From Chara braunii (lineage: Eukaryota > Streptophyta > Charophyceae > Charales > Characeae): a stretch of DNA of 43,971 nt. The translations under genes and the position numbers were made by a program. The stretch covers positions 54,739 through 98,709 of the forward strand of contig BFEA01000844.1 in NCBI GenBank assembly GCA_003427395.1, written 5' to 3'. This document shows, one piece after another, positions 29,985 to 42,490 of the stretch; position 1 is the first letter of the stretch; each line of letters begins with the position of its first letter. The notes beneath the pieces were generated by a model, which was not told the origin of the DNA, did no database searches, and saw only the letters and a list, made by a program, of their open reading frames with translations.

Positions 29985-31598
29985 CGTCATCATCATCATT
30001 CGTTGCAATCGTTCATCGCCATCTCTATCACCATCATCATCATCGACGGCATTCCTCGCCGACATCATCATCATCATCATTCAGCACTATCATTCATCGT
30101 CATCGCCATCATCATCATCACCTTTCATCACTATCATTCACCGCCATTATTGCCATAAACATCATCATCATTCATCGACATTGCCATCATCCTCATCATC
30201 ATCATCATCATCACTCGTCACTCATCACGCATCACGCATCACTCATCACTCATCACTCATCACGAATCACTCATCACGAATCACGAATCAGGAATCACGA
30301 ATCACGAATCACGCATCACGAATCATGCATCACTCATCACGCATCACTCGCCGCCATCATTAATCACCGTTCATAATCATTCGTCATCATCATGCATCAT
30401 CATTCATCGCCATCGATCACCATGACACGTCATCATCCTCCATCATTCGAGGAGAAGAAGAAGGACGAGGAGGAAGATCAGGAGGAGAAGGGGGAAGAAA
30501 ACACGACGACGACGAAGAAGAAGAATAGAATTGCATCCACGAGCGGCTCAAAGAATCGAACTACCTCCCGCAAGAAGAAGAAGAAGAAGAAGGAGAAGAA
30601 GAAGGAGAAGAAGGAGAAGAAGGAGAAGAAGAAAGAGAAGAAGAAGAATAAGCATGATGCACTAGATAGAACAGGTAAAACCAGCTATGGGGCGGTGGTG
30701 CTATCACCGACAAAGGGTTCACCTGTCCTATACAATCATCTTTTTTCTTTGTCTTCTTTGATACTTTGTGGGAGGAGCCCTGGGGCATTATTGCACTACT
30801 CGAGTTTACTCCCCATTTCTCCTCACTCCCGTAGAAATCAGACCACGGGAGTGTGACTTGTTGCATGTGATCGATACACCTTCTCTAAAGTTTACCGACT
30901 GACGTTTGTCATAACTTGTGAGAGACGTCTATTCTTGTTGGATGTATGAGAACAACTCACCCCTGTCCTTTACTGAAATTGTCATCACTTCCCTCGTGCA
31001 GTAGTGGCTATGGTTCCCTCAGTCGTGATGGGGGGGGGGAGCGTGTGTTGGTAAATTTGTCGTTCCTGCCAGTGCTGGTGAGGCGGACTGCTGCTCCCCA
31101 GAACGGAAGAGGCGTGTCTTTTCTGAGGGGGGAAAAAAAGGTGGGGAGGGGGGGGGGGGGGGGGGGGGGGAAGGGGGAGGAATCAACAGAAAAGTTGAAG
31201 AAACACACCATAAAGCAGGCTGGCCTAGGTCCTTTTCGAGTTTTTCTCGTGTCGAAAGCGCCATATACTAACAATGGTAGCTCCAAAAAAAGGGAAATTA
31301 AAAAAAGAAAAAAAACCTGCACTTCACTCACCGTCATCACCGCCTACATTGGCGTTGACGTCAGCAAGTTTTCTGAGAGAACGCCACGTGGCAAGAAAGT
31401 GGCAAGAAACTGTTTGGCCCCCACAGCTTAACGACCACCTACCTACCTACAGAGTCCAGACCATACAGATTGTCGTACACAGCGGAAAGATTGCGAGATC
31501 GACGGATTCGGCTGACAAAAAAGACACATCTTCTCGTATCGTATCGTATCGTACCACCTATCTGTCTGGTGAATACGTTTCCCTTCTTTTTGGCAAGG
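29299..31598. repeat. Low-complexity block: poly-A/T, (CAT)n, TCACGAA heptamers, (GAA)n, poly-G
   Basis: A runs and T runs lie at 29396-29461 and 29548-29571. (CAT/ATC)n dominates 29890-30200, heptamers TCACTCA/TCACGAA run over about 30210-30350, (GAA)n over 30570-30650, and a G run spans about 31147-31170. Open frames in this block (poly-His/Ile, poly-Lys/Glu) are repeat artefacts. From 30660 to 31598 the DNA is anonymous, with a TCGTA pentamer run near 31534-31550. Confidence 0.8.
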
Positions 31599-31965
31599 TG
31601 TTGAAATACCCCTAAAGTTTGGGTATTCCGTGAGATACCCCTAAAACACAGTGTTACGCTGAAATGCAATAAACTTCTGCATCGGCCCCTGTCACGCTCA
31701 TTGGCAACTTCGCCGTATGCCCTGGCCCTGGGCTGCAACGGGGCCATGCATTTCTTTTGCAGCCTGCAGGGTCCAAAGACCTAAAATACTGGGGCATATA
31801 GACAAGTTGCCAAGAATCTGGTAGGGGTATATGCATAAGATGACAGGTCCAATTGGCTACTGGGGTATTTCGCAAAGTTTCACTACTGCATTGGGGCATT
31901 TCTCCAAACCCATGCCTTTTAGGGTTATCTGATGAAGTACCCAAACTTTCAGGGGCATGTCAACA
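31599..31965 (+). mobile_element. MITE related to the 28914 element (family D2)
   Basis: The left end GTTGAAATACCCCTAAAGTT and the inverse right end GTTGACATGCCCCTGAAAGT continue with TGGGTA. The core CCCCTRAAAGTT resembles the GCCCCTGAAAGTTC end of the 28914-29298 MITE. Exact ends and target duplication are uncertain by a few bases. No coding capacity. Confidence 0.55.
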
Positions 31966-32321
31966 ATTTGGGTTTCCAACGAGGTTCTTTCTTTTTTTTT
32001 CTTTTTTTTTGCTTTTTTGATAAAGCCCAGGGTGTTGTAGAGGCCAAGGACCAGACCCACAGTGATTGCTGGCAGCGGCAGCCAATGGTTGTTCTGACAG
32101 GATAGGCCACCTACCCTACCCAACCCCCCTGTCCCTACCATCCTACCTCAGTGTGACCAGCACTCAGGACCATCACCGTACCAGTATCGAGGGCAACTTG
32201 GACCAGACAGCAGTGACAGGCACCAAGGCTGGGCCAACCCCCCAGCCCTAGTGGAATCGGAAGCAAACGAACCTTGCCATACGGGAACTTCGGACACCAG
32301 GCTTTTACAAAAATGCAAGGG
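31966..32321. other. No gene identified
   Basis: It begins with T-rich runs (about 31990-32015), then mixed-composition DNA leading into the U6-like sequence. No promoter elements of a plant U6 gene (USE, TATA) were recognised before 32322. Confidence 0.5.
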
Positions 32322-32379
32322 GGATCCTTCAGGACATCCGTTCAAATTGGAACTATACAGAGAAGATTAGCATGGCCCC
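32322..32379 (+). pseudogene. U6: U6 snRNA-derived sequence, 5' part
   Basis: From about 32322 the sequence follows U6: GGACATCCG (32332-32340), then CAAATTGGAACTATACAGAG, then AAGATTAGCATGGCCCC. The invariant ACAGAG box and the AGATTAGCATGGCCCC segment are intact. The 5' stem-loop has several substitutions. The similarity stops at GGCCCC, where an inverted-repeat element begins; the rest of U6 resumes at about 33076. It is not a functional gene as it stands. Confidence 0.85.
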
Positions 32380-33075
32380 GGGGGCTAGGACCCACTAGCA
32401 AGTAATACCACGACTCCGTCAGGATTTCGATCATGTGCGGCCTCGAGTGACGCAGTAGGGCTGTTGACTAAATCAGATCTCGACGGCCTGGTAGTTTCCG
32501 AGCGGGGACTATAAAGATGCCCACCTCCCGTCCATTGAGAAGTGATGCATGGAAAAACCAATTTGCACATTATAACTCATGGTTTTGCATGGGCGGGAAG
32601 TCTCAATTTTATGGATTTGAGAGAGGGGGTGTGATTTTGAGACTTAGTTTTTTTTTTTCTTTTTGCTCTGAGAAATCGAACTTGAAATATGACATTCAAA
32701 TATTGTGGTGGATCTGACAGAAAAACGCTTTTGCGTCTGTCGGATGGCCTATTAGAGGCATCATGAGTTACATGGTGATGAATGTATCCCCGTATCTGTT
32801 ACTTGTTCATCCTCGTGACCGTGTTCGTTGACATATTTTATTGTCACGGTACATTATTACTATAAAGACTGACATGAAAGAGATCCTACCAACCCATGAA
32901 TTCAGGTGCACAACTGTACTATTTGTTTTATGTGTCAGAGATACACGATTTCAAATCATTTAAAGAAAGAAAAAAAACAATTCATTTATGCGAATAAAAT
33001 ATTACTTTGTTTTAAAAATATATATATAAAATGCGTCACACACGTAGCATTACTTTACTAGTGAGTCCTAGCCCC
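32380..33075 (+). mobile_element. Inverted-repeat transposon inserted in the U6-like sequence
   Basis: The left end GGGGCTAGGACCCACTAGCA and the inverse right end GGGGCTAGGACTCACTAGTA share about 26 bp with few mismatches (continuing to GTAAT). The ~690-bp interior has no convincing ORF; it holds a small hairpin CTGACAGAAAAACG / CGTCTGTCGG near 32715-32744. GC-only junctions make the target duplication ambiguous: CCCC or GCCCC occurs on both sides, and removing 32380-33071 restores normal U6 spacing. Superfamily not assigned. Confidence 0.75.
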
Positions 33076-33170
33076 TACTCAAGGATGGCAGACATAAATC
33101 GAGAAATGGTCCAAATTAAAAAAAAAAAAANNNNNNNNNNNNNNNNNNNNNNNNNNNNNNNNNNNNNNNN

Positions 33171-33205
<35 letters not shown>
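33076..33205 (+). pseudogene. U6: U6 snRNA-derived sequence, 3' part, with A tail
   Basis: CTCAAGGATGGCAGACATAAATC and then GAGAAATGGTCCAAATT reproduce the U6 3' end. Instead of the T-run Pol III terminator of a real gene, a run of A follows (33118-33130, 40 N, 33171-33205). An A tail indicates reverse transcription of an adenylated U6 RNA, probably in trans by a LINE-type machinery. The 40-N gap may simply mark an unresolved A run. Confidence 0.85.
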
Positions 33206-33208
<3 letters not shown>

Positions 33209-34289
33209 GGCAATCCCTCTATAAACAACCCAGAATATTGGGACCAGTACCCAGCTTCCTTGCAGAGCCTGAGGAATGTTTAGGCACATAAATAACCAAT
33301 TTTTGGTTGCTCTCCTAAAACCTCAACACCTGGGGAATAAAGAGTGTCACAGGCCAACCAACTCCTAACAAACCCAAAAACCACCAGCCCGCCACTACCA
33401 GTGAGTCGAAAACTCCTACTTGACTATTTAAAATACTAGAGCTAAGGTTAGTCTAACTATCCTATCCATTACCTAAGGACCTAACTAGTATCATCTATAC
33501 TGCTACTAAAGTTAAACCCGGGTTGATTATTTTATGGACCAGAGCTAAGCTTAGTCTAAGTAACTTATCCATTACTTAGGGACCTAGGTAATATCATTTA
33601 TTTTATACTCTTTCTAAAGTGTAAGCCGAGTCTGGCGTAACCCCGCCATGAGGCCCAACCTACGGTGTTTGGAAAATACTCGGTACAGGGGGGGTGGGCG
33701 CAATAGAAATCGCTACCCGGATACGCAATATTTTGTATGTTTTTTTTAATAGCGTAACAGTAAAGCATTATGAACTCATTATGTAATATGTATTTATTTA
33801 TAATGTTTATGTAACTTTATAATAAGAGTATAATCATAGGTGGTGAATTGCTATTTAAATCACCAGTACTTAGCCCTGCTACCGACCGGGAAAATAAATA
33901 AGTAGAAAGGTTTATAGTCATATGAATTTGGGTGCTCTTGTAGTGGCCCGTACGTTTCTTAAAATCGTGGCGCGTTAACGAGCACGACTTTAGGAAGTAC
34001 TAGTGCTTTAAACAAGCAGATGCCCGCCCCATATGCAACAGGGAGCATGAGGGGGGCAGCGGACACAGGGCCCCAACAAAGAACCGCACAACTAGTCCCA
34101 ACAGCAACATCGAGTGTTTTTCAGGGCAACGGGGGAATTAGGGAAAAAAAAGGGGGGGGGAGAAGGCATAGGAAAGTATCTGACGGATATCGGGCATGCT
34201 ATGTACTTGTATTCGAACATGTGACTAACACAACAATGGTTGGCTGTGTCATCACATCAAAAGGGAGTTGTCGATAAAAGAAAAAAAAG
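33206..34289. repeat. Anonymous DNA with a ~105-bp diverged tandem duplication
   Basis: About 33425-33520 and 33523-33625 are related copies (AGAGCTAAGGTTAGTCTAA / AGAGCTAAGCTTAGTCTAA, TATCCATTACCTAAGGACCTA / TATCCATTACTTAGGGACCTA). The remaining sequence to 34289 has no supported gene. Confidence 0.6.
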
Positions 34290-37200
34290 AAAAACGCTCC
34301 ACTTTGTCGTCTTTTCGGCACGTGGTGGGTGGTGGAGCCAGGCTCTAAGACTACTGCTAGATCGGACTTCGCTCCACTACTTACCATGGTAAAAACCGAA
34401 AAAAAATAAAATTTACTCACGATTCTGTTTTTTTGTCGTATGTGCATATGACCTCGCTCCACTACTCACCAAACGGGGCAAACAGTCTGGCTGCACTACT
34501 TTCAAAATGTACAAAATCAAATTGAATCCGCCACTAACATAAAAATATGTATTGCCATTTTTTTGTCTTTTGTGCATGTGGAGAGTGGTGCAGTGAGAGG
34601 CTCAAAGTCGAAACAAATTTTTCCCTTTAACAGTGAAAGACACACTGCTATACTTTGAGTCTCACTACACCACTTCGTATTGTGTCCATAACTCCTCGTC
34701 TTTGAACCCATAGATAATATGCAAGTCGACTCAATCTTAATGTTGGGTCAGAACAAAACTTGACACAAAAATTTGTAGGTAAGTCAAGGTAATAAATAAA
34801 TAGGTTCGCTACGAGTTTCTCGTTGTGCGGCGATCCATTTTCAATTCTCTTTCAGAAGGAAACACAATGGTTGAGTCGTAAACTATACGACCAACCCGTT
34901 ATAAGTTCACTTCGCGCCTTCCCACCCGATCTACGTACCTCGCGACAACCTCTCTGTTTGGAAACAACACAATGACCGCAAGTATCGTAGACAACTGAAA
35001 ATAAAACATAAGTAATCATCATGAGTTCCTCGGTTCACGTAACCCGAACAATTTTTATTTTTTTTACAACTCACCGCTTGTTCAATTTAGCTATCATCTT
35101 TAGCTAATAATTCATAAGCTTTGTCTCCCTTGAACCTTTGTCTTGATCTCACACTTCTTATGACACGAGTCTCCCGCAACGGAAACGCCTATGAAGGCGC
35201 CGTACAAAAACTAGTATTGTAACCGACTTGACTTCTTTTGGCATCAACTTTTCGGACCGAAGGTGGATCCCACCACGACCACCTGAAAAGGTCTGCTAAT
35301 TAAGCCCTTCTCCCATATACGAGTGTTGAGAAACCACCACTGACTCCTAACCATTACGCGTCCCTCGCTCTAGGAAGTGGCCTAGAGTACTTTTCCTCCT
35401 CGCCCGGGCTAAAGGCTCAGATCTTAAAAGTCGGACCGTCTCTACCGCACCGACAAAGCACCCACCCGTTTAACGGTCTACTCCGAATCGATAACAAGCC
35501 CGACTCATAAAGCAACGAGTCCCCACCCCAAAATTTCTCCTAGAGTGAGGAAACCCTCAAACTTAGCGTCAAGTTGATCGCTCCAATCCTCTGCGCAGGG
35601 AAACAACTTAAACGAAAAAAAAAGTTATAGGGAGAGAGGATTCGAAACTCGTTTGGACAGAATCAAATTGAGAGGGTCTTCGGGATTAAAGAAGGGTATC
35701 TTAGGATCAACCTAAGTTCGTTTATTCCTTTCCTTTCTTCTTGTTGTCATGGTTCATTTTCCAACCCTCATTACTTCGCCCTCAAAAAGTCAGATCATTC
35801 ACTTGACCAGTAGGTATATAAAAAAAAAGGTAGGAAAGCAATCACTTTTTAATCACTGCATCCGACGAGACCCAAACTCACTTTTTGCACACTCTCTTTT
35901 ACCTACCTGCATGTCAAGCAAACAAAACATTCTGAGGGTTCAACTAGAAAACCCTACTCAAGCGAGACCCAGTGTCCCACACAAGGATGTCCCAACAAAC
36001 TTTTGTTCTATTTGACTTTTCCCTGAGCACAAAAAAAAAGAAGGGTCAAATAGTGTGTGGGTGCACACAAAGTCTGAGACGGATCTGAGTCAACCATTGA
36101 CCTTGAGTGACGACGCACCCGAAGTGTCACATAGACCAACTAACGACCTTGAGCAAAGAAAATGTAATCCAACCTCTCGACTCGAGTTTCCCAAATAGTC
36201 TCAATCCACTCCTCGTGTACGTCTCTCGCACAACACACGCAAAAACATGCGCATGGTAAGCCGTACACGTTCCCCCCCCCCCCCCCCAAAAAAAAAAAAA
36301 AAATCCTTACATAAGTCTCAACTGGTCCCAAGTGGTCCCTCACTATTCCTTTCAGCATCCGATGTCGTCACCCGCCAGAACCGCTCTCACCTCGCCTCTC
36401 TAAAAAAAATAAATACACGAGGATCAACTTGGTCTGCACCGCCTGTCCCGCTCACGGGCTCCGCTTGTCCCAAAGGTCGCACTAGGTCAAGGCCAATGAT
36501 TTCACTACTGTCGGCGCACACACAAAAAAAAACGGCGTGTCGTTCAACCTTGACATACCTGGTCTAACACGCAGGATATCGTTGACACCTTTCACTTCGC
36601 CCTACAAAATTCACCAACAAAACTCACGGACCTCGCCGCTCGCTGTGCAACCACAAGAGTTTCACCGCACTTCACCCCTCCGATGGCGTTGATCGCGAGT
36701 CCCTTAATGTACCAAAAAAACTAAAACCTTCCCTCCACTTAATGTCACCTGACGAACCATATTTTTTACAGCATAATGGTACATAAATTTCCGTCGTCGA
36801 CACCAAAAAAAAATCGGCAGCATATCCCCAAATAAGTGGAAAAACAACATGTATTAGTCTGGCCAGTTGATACCTCCATCAGCGTAGCCTTGATGTCTGC
36901 CACTGTCGCTCAAATGCCATCGTCAAATTACTAAATTTTAACCCTGGATAAAATCATGGTCCAAAATATTACTACCGTTGTGTCGCCTCGGTCTCGCAAA
37001 GTCCCAAGGACCGTCCCACCGGGCTCGCACCAGCCAGAGATGGAGCGAAGTGTTCCTTGCTTTGGCTATCGCTGTCCTCCTCCTCCTCTAATGCTACACT
37101 GCAGACCTCTAGCCTCCTCCCACGTTGCCTCCGACGGCCTCTCCAGCAGCCCAGCATCACTCAAGTGTGTTGTCACACATTAGCAGCATGAGTGTTTCTG

Positions 37201-38476
37201 TGTGGCAGCTGGGGACAACTACCTTTTTACAGTGGTCGAGGAGTGTTGGTCGTCACTCCAACCCTCAGGCTAAATTGCAAGGTCACAGTGAGCCTTTGAT
37301 CTGCCCAAGATCAAAGGTCAACTATGGTTGCACGACAGTCACAAACTTAGTGAGGCAGTTCCTTTAATTGCCACATTTTTGTTTTTCTTTTCTTTGCCTT
37401 AGTTATCTCGGAATTTCACGAGATAGATGAGATTATGACATTTTCAAAAGTGTTTCTCTTGTATTTTTATGATAAGGGGTTGGAGAGATACAACCCCTTT
37501 CAGTTTGACACATCGATTACTTTTTCCCAGTGCAGATACGTTGAGGAAAAGGTTGTACTTACCATTTTCCTTATGTGACCTTTGATTCTCAGGATCCCTT
37601 TAAAAAGAGGAGTTTGATAATTACCTCTTGGGCTGCACCTTGTGAGGACAAGTGTCATCGTGAGAATGCAACAAAAAGAAAAAACAATAAAAAAAATCAC
37701 AATAACTCTAACTACAATTCACTTGGCCCTTACCTCAACCAGGTGCATGTTGTTGAAACCAATAACACTCTTTCATTTCCCTCTACCCTCCCCTGAAAAT
37801 GGGGAGGGTCTTTAGTAGGTTGGGAGAGGTGGGTCCTCCTCCTCCTAATTCCCCCGTTCCCTCTCTGTCTTCCTTCCTCAACCTTCCCAATTCCTCCCTC
37901 TTCACGCACGTCGACGCCAACCATAGGATCAAAGATTTCCTTCGTTTTTTTTTTTCTTTTTTCCCCCACTAGCTGCTCGTAAGAACCCTTTCCCGTTTCC
38001 CTACTGCCTGTGCCCTCCAACGACCACGAGATAGGGAGAAAGTAAAAAGAAGGGGGGGGGGGGGGGGNAGGAAACAAAAAAAAACTTACCTTGCAGATCC
38101 AAGTTTGAGCCCAACGAGAACAATATGGCGTTCCCCTTTTCTCAAGAGACAGACCAACATGGGGGAAATGAATCCCCCACAAGAACATGGAATGATACAT
38201 CGCCATGATCTTTGTCTTTTGTGCAAGTGGCGTGGCGTCCATTGCCTCGACAACGGCGCCCAACTCCTCTACCCACGAGAACAGGAGGATGGGGAAGCCA
38301 AAAAAAAGGGGGGGGGGGGAACTAAAGAAGAATCTAATAGAAAGAAAAAAATAAAAAGATAAAGAAAAAACCTTCCCAAATCCTCGTTGTGGCTATCCGT
38401 TTAAGCGAGCGCCTACAACTACCCGAGAAGGTTGCAACCTATAGATGCGCCACTTGATGCCCTAATTCTAATTGTA

Positions 38477-38479
<3 letters not shown>
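34290..38479. other. No gene identified; probably decayed repeats
   Basis: Short ORFs on both strands have no recognisable domain. CGCTCCACTACT words recur (about 34370 and 34454). A perfect 10-bp-stem hairpin lies at 37293-37317 (CCTTTGATCT, loop GCCCA). Homopolymers occur at 36271-36302 and 38053-38067; an unresolved N is at 38068. Confidence 0.5.

Positions 38480-38552
<73 letters not shown>
38480..38552. repeat. 73-nt poly-T run
   Basis: Uninterrupted T. It could be the complement of a retroposon A tail, but no element is recognised on its right (minus-strand upstream) side. Confidence 0.95.
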
Positions 38553-38555
<3 letters not shown>

Positions 38556-38689
38556 GCCATAACCCCATTGCTATACCCCAACCCTATTGAAATATGGACC
38601 GGAGTTTGAGGCCAGAAGGAAACGAACTAAAAAAATATATTAAAAAAAAACTTTGAGTCATCTCTTGGTTTATGTGTGTCATCCTTGGG

Positions 38690-38890
38690 CAGGAGCCATA
38701 CAATCTCGCATGGTCGATTTCGGCCATGTGATCAAAACGATCTCGTGGTTGAAATTAACCCCGCTACATGCCTTGACAGTGGGTCGCTTCAAAAGGAGCT
38801 AGCCCAAGTAATGCACCTTCGGGTTCGATCCCAGTATCCACTGAGTGAGAATTTGGTATGTCAACCTACCGGGCTAGCTTCTATTTTACA
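38690..38890 (+). other. Possible tRNA-related retroposon fragment
   Basis: CTTCGGGTTCGATCCCAGTA near 38817-38836 contains a consensus Pol III B box (GGTTCGATCC), and TAGCCCAAGTAA just upstream resembles an A box. The A-to-B spacing is too short for a normal tRNA and no cloverleaf could be drawn, so this is at best a SINE-like remnant. Confidence 0.2.
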
Positions 38891-41819
38891 CAAAAAAAAA
38901 TTAGCTCTTCGATATAAAGAGTTGTACCCAGTGGAGGCAACCAACACATAACTCAACAAACCTCCACTTGATCTCACCGCTCAAGCAGTTGGCCGCCAAC
39001 CCCAAGGAATATACCTTCCAACCCACTGATGTTATTTCGAGTTTCCGGTAAAAGCCATTTTTTTTTTTTAATCCCAAATCGGTAAAAACCTCTGTGCTCT
39101 TGTGTCGCGGACGCACACACAATGCGTCCGCCCGCATTTTTTTTTCCCCTTTGCTACTCAACGTTCGAAGCACGCGGCTTAACAATCGTCTGTCATAATT
39201 TAAAAACATAATAAATTTAAACTTGATATTTTCGCGAACGTCTGTCTTTTCGACCTTTATTCCACGAGCAAAGTGATTAGTCACACCATCAAACCCTGCC
39301 ATCATGTCTGCCGGTAGTCAAACATTCGCTTCTAACAAAACAATTTCGACTTCTTAATCAACATCTGAGTCAGAATAGGTTTTGACAACACTTTTATTTC
39401 ACCAAGTCAAACATGTAAAACAAAATTCATATTGAAGATCAAACAACGGTTGACATTAAAAACACAAGATAGATACCATTGTTAGGGTTTCTTCCCCGAC
39501 AACATCATGAAGAATGTGAGTTTGATTTTTTTTTTCCCCACATCCTATTACATTCTTTCTCTTTATTTTTTATTTTTTTTTCTCCATTTTTTTTTTTTCA
39601 TTTTTTTTTCTTTATTATTTTTTTCTTCATTTTTTTTTTCTTTATTATTATTATTATTATTTTTTTCTTCATTTTTTTTTCTTTATTTTTTTTTCGTACT
39701 TTTATTTTTTTTCTTTTGTTTTTTTTTCCCTTTGTTTGATAAAAATATAATTTGATTTTTTTATTTGTTTTTATAACTGGTAATAAAAAGCAAAAGAGGA
39801 GAAATTTTGCTCTTTCCCTCCACGTCGCAACTACCTTTTATCGACACAGTCCTTCATCGTTCTTCCACCGCTCTGCTATTTACGTCGTATTATAGCATCA
39901 TCTTCCACCATGTTTTTGCTCTGCTTTCATCACATCATTGAGTTGCATTTTTTATTTATTGTCCGTAAGTCTTTTTTCCACTATAGCACCGTTTTCTATA
40001 AACTCTGATTAACATTTTTCCGCCAATGTATCAATTTTTTTTCATATTGTCTGCAATACTTTTATATATATATTCTCTAAAACCCTCTCAATTTATTTTC
40101 CCTCATCATGTTTTGCACTTCTTACATTCTCATTCGAAACAAAAGTACTGAGAGTTGATAAATTCGGGTTCAAAATTTCTTAATAGATAAAAACAATGCC
40201 TCATTAAAAAAATCAATGTGTTTAAGGCATAAAGTAGGTTGAGAGAGTTGCTTGGATGTCAGTTGGAAAATTTGTGTAAGTTAGTTCTATAGGGTAAAAT
40301 AGTTTATTTTTGAAAATATTTTTTTTTCGCTTAATACTCTTAAAGCAAACAACGGGTCTTGTGGGACGCTCCCACACAGACCCGCCCTCCAGTGTTGGGG
40401 AAGTTGTCGGGACAAAGGGTGGACCCAACGAAATGAAGAGCCACTACTGTTTCCGATTCGCATGACCAAGGCACACGTTCGATTCAAGTACATAGCGCCA
40501 TGACGTTTGGTCAGTAGATTCGTTGTTTATTATTTTCTGCAATAATTGTTTTTGGTAGATTCGTTATTTTTATTTTTATTTTTTTAATAGAAGGGACGGA
40601 CAAAAGGGTCTTGCTGCATTGGTGCTAACCCCTTCGAAATTGTTGATAAGCAAACCTTTGATAGAGTCACTTATTGACTCGAGGTACACAACCTGTGACG
40701 ACTTATCGAGGCATGAAATGATTCGGTTTGATGAAGTGAAATGAATAGTTGTAAAGGGAATGAAAACGTTTTTGAGGTTAAAGGTGTTCACAACTTAAGA
40801 GAAGTTGGGTGTTTACAATAAGGATATTATGTCTTTTCAGATGACGAAAATTTCTGCGGTGACGACATTCTTCTATACGAGAGAGAAGGTGAACGAATGA
40901 ATGTTAAAGTCGAGTGAGGAAGGGATCGACATAATGAGAATCAGACCGTTCATTTATGATTCGTCTGTCGTTTTTCCTGCGAGGGATGGACTGCCGTTCT
41001 GGCAAGGGAGTTTGAGAACCCATTTGTGAATGTGTCTTTTTCACACTTACATTGCAAGACACATCGTCTGTTACGGGTTTTCACCTTGGATGAGTGATAG
41101 AGTGTCTCACCTTTTGATTCGACACAACGATGAGTGTTTTCCATATATCGGAAAAACTCTATAAGTAAGGTAGTCCTACCTTTTGATGCTCTTGCATTAT
41201 AACGAGCGGCATGATTCATTCGCTTTTTTCCATCATTATCGTCGAACTCACGATAACAGGTTTCGACGCCTCAGGCGATGAGATTTTTTTACTTAGGACT
41301 TTGAGAAAGAGGAGCGTTAACTTTATGGACTGATTAATGGTTGGTGTGTTTTTTTTGTGGACAGATAGACGACGGTCGGTATAATCTTACCATTGCAAGA
41401 TATCTCCTTGTTCGAGATACACTCGATGCCAGATTGATCGAGGAAGCAGAACAACTTCTGATGGTTTGAGACAGCACGTCGCCCCGATGGATTGACTTCA
41501 TCGGTATGCTTCCAGATGATGAGGGTTTTTTTCCAAACTCATGCTCGAACATTCAGACCAATGTGTCACGATCTGCATGAGAATTTTATGGTTATACTCT
41601 GTATTTCCATCGCGAGAGCAACCTCCAGTGTCTTCCTTGAGTCATTATGAGTATCAAAATTACCTCGTCTAGCGACCGCTTTAACGTTGTTTGGATTCAG
41701 GACACTGAGACGCGACACTTATTTGGGATGAGCAGACTATTTTGACCTATAGTGTGGTCATGCTTTATGGTACTCGGACGGTTCGGGTTATACGAAGAGC
41801 ACGTGTCGCGATTTTCATT
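38891..41819. other. No gene identified; T-rich and degenerate DNA
   Basis: 39520-39730 is T-rich with (TTA)n. Plus strand 41359-41464 reads DDGRYNLTIARYLLVRDTLD before a TGA, which looks coding-like but is too short to assign. No further feature is supported. Confidence 0.45.
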
Positions 41820-42490
41820 TTTGACGACGATGAGCGTGCACACCTTGACTCGTTCGAGGTTCAGACCCGTGAGGGACGTGAGGTGTATCATGGCTAGATA
41901 CGACCTTTGGAAATTTCATCTGAATCACAAAGGTGTTGTATGTCTTATTGTCCCGTAGAGGAAACCGTTATATTTTGGCTTTACGAGATAATCATTAAAA
42001 AAAAACAAAAACAAAAAAACTTCATGTAGTTCAGACCACCGGATGGATAGTATTTGGATTGCCCGGATGATATCATTATCATGCTTTGGCATTCAGGGGT
42101 AATTACATGTGCAGACAATAAAGTTAACACATACGTCAATCGAGGCAGGGAATTTGATTTTTTACGATGAAGATCGCACGCACCTTGACTCGTTGGAGAT
42201 TCAGACTCGTGAGGAATGTCAGTTGTATCATGGCTAGATATGACCTCTGGAGATTTCATCAAAATCACAGAGGTGTTGTACATCCTATTGTTTCGTAGAG
42301 GAAACTATTATATTTTCGTTTGTGAGCTAATCATTAAAAAAAAAGAAAAAAACATTTTATGTAGCTCGGACCACCGGATGGATAGTATTCGGATTGCCCC
42401 AATGATCTCACTATCATGCTTTGACATTAAGGAGTAATTACATATACAAACAGTAATGTTAGCGCAGGTATCATTCGAGGCAGGGAAGTG
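41820..42490 (+). repeat. ~340-bp tandem duplication
   Basis: Copy 1 at about 41825-42155 and copy 2 at about 42170-42488 share blocks in the same order: CACCTTGACTCGTT, GTATCATGGCTAGATA, AATCACARAGGTGTTGTA, CACCGGATGGATAGTATT, ATTCGAGGCAGGGAA. Several substitutions and small indels separate them. Coding-like character was not demonstrated. Confidence 0.8.

Noticed and set aside
30210-30350. CRISPR-like array
   Set aside because: The TCACTCA/TCACGAA heptamers are contiguous low-complexity repeats without spacers, in a eukaryotic context.
29766-30866. His/Ile-rich and Lys/Glu-rich ORFs
   Set aside because: They are direct translations of (CAT)n, TCACGAA and (GAA)n repeats and have no domain.
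32322-33117. Functional U6 snRNA gene
   Set aside because: It is interrupted by a transposon, lacks recognisable USE/TATA elements upstream, and ends in poly-A instead of a T-run terminator.
38810-38840. Intact tRNA gene
   Set aside because: A good B box is present, but the A-box spacing is too short and no cloverleaf could be drawn.
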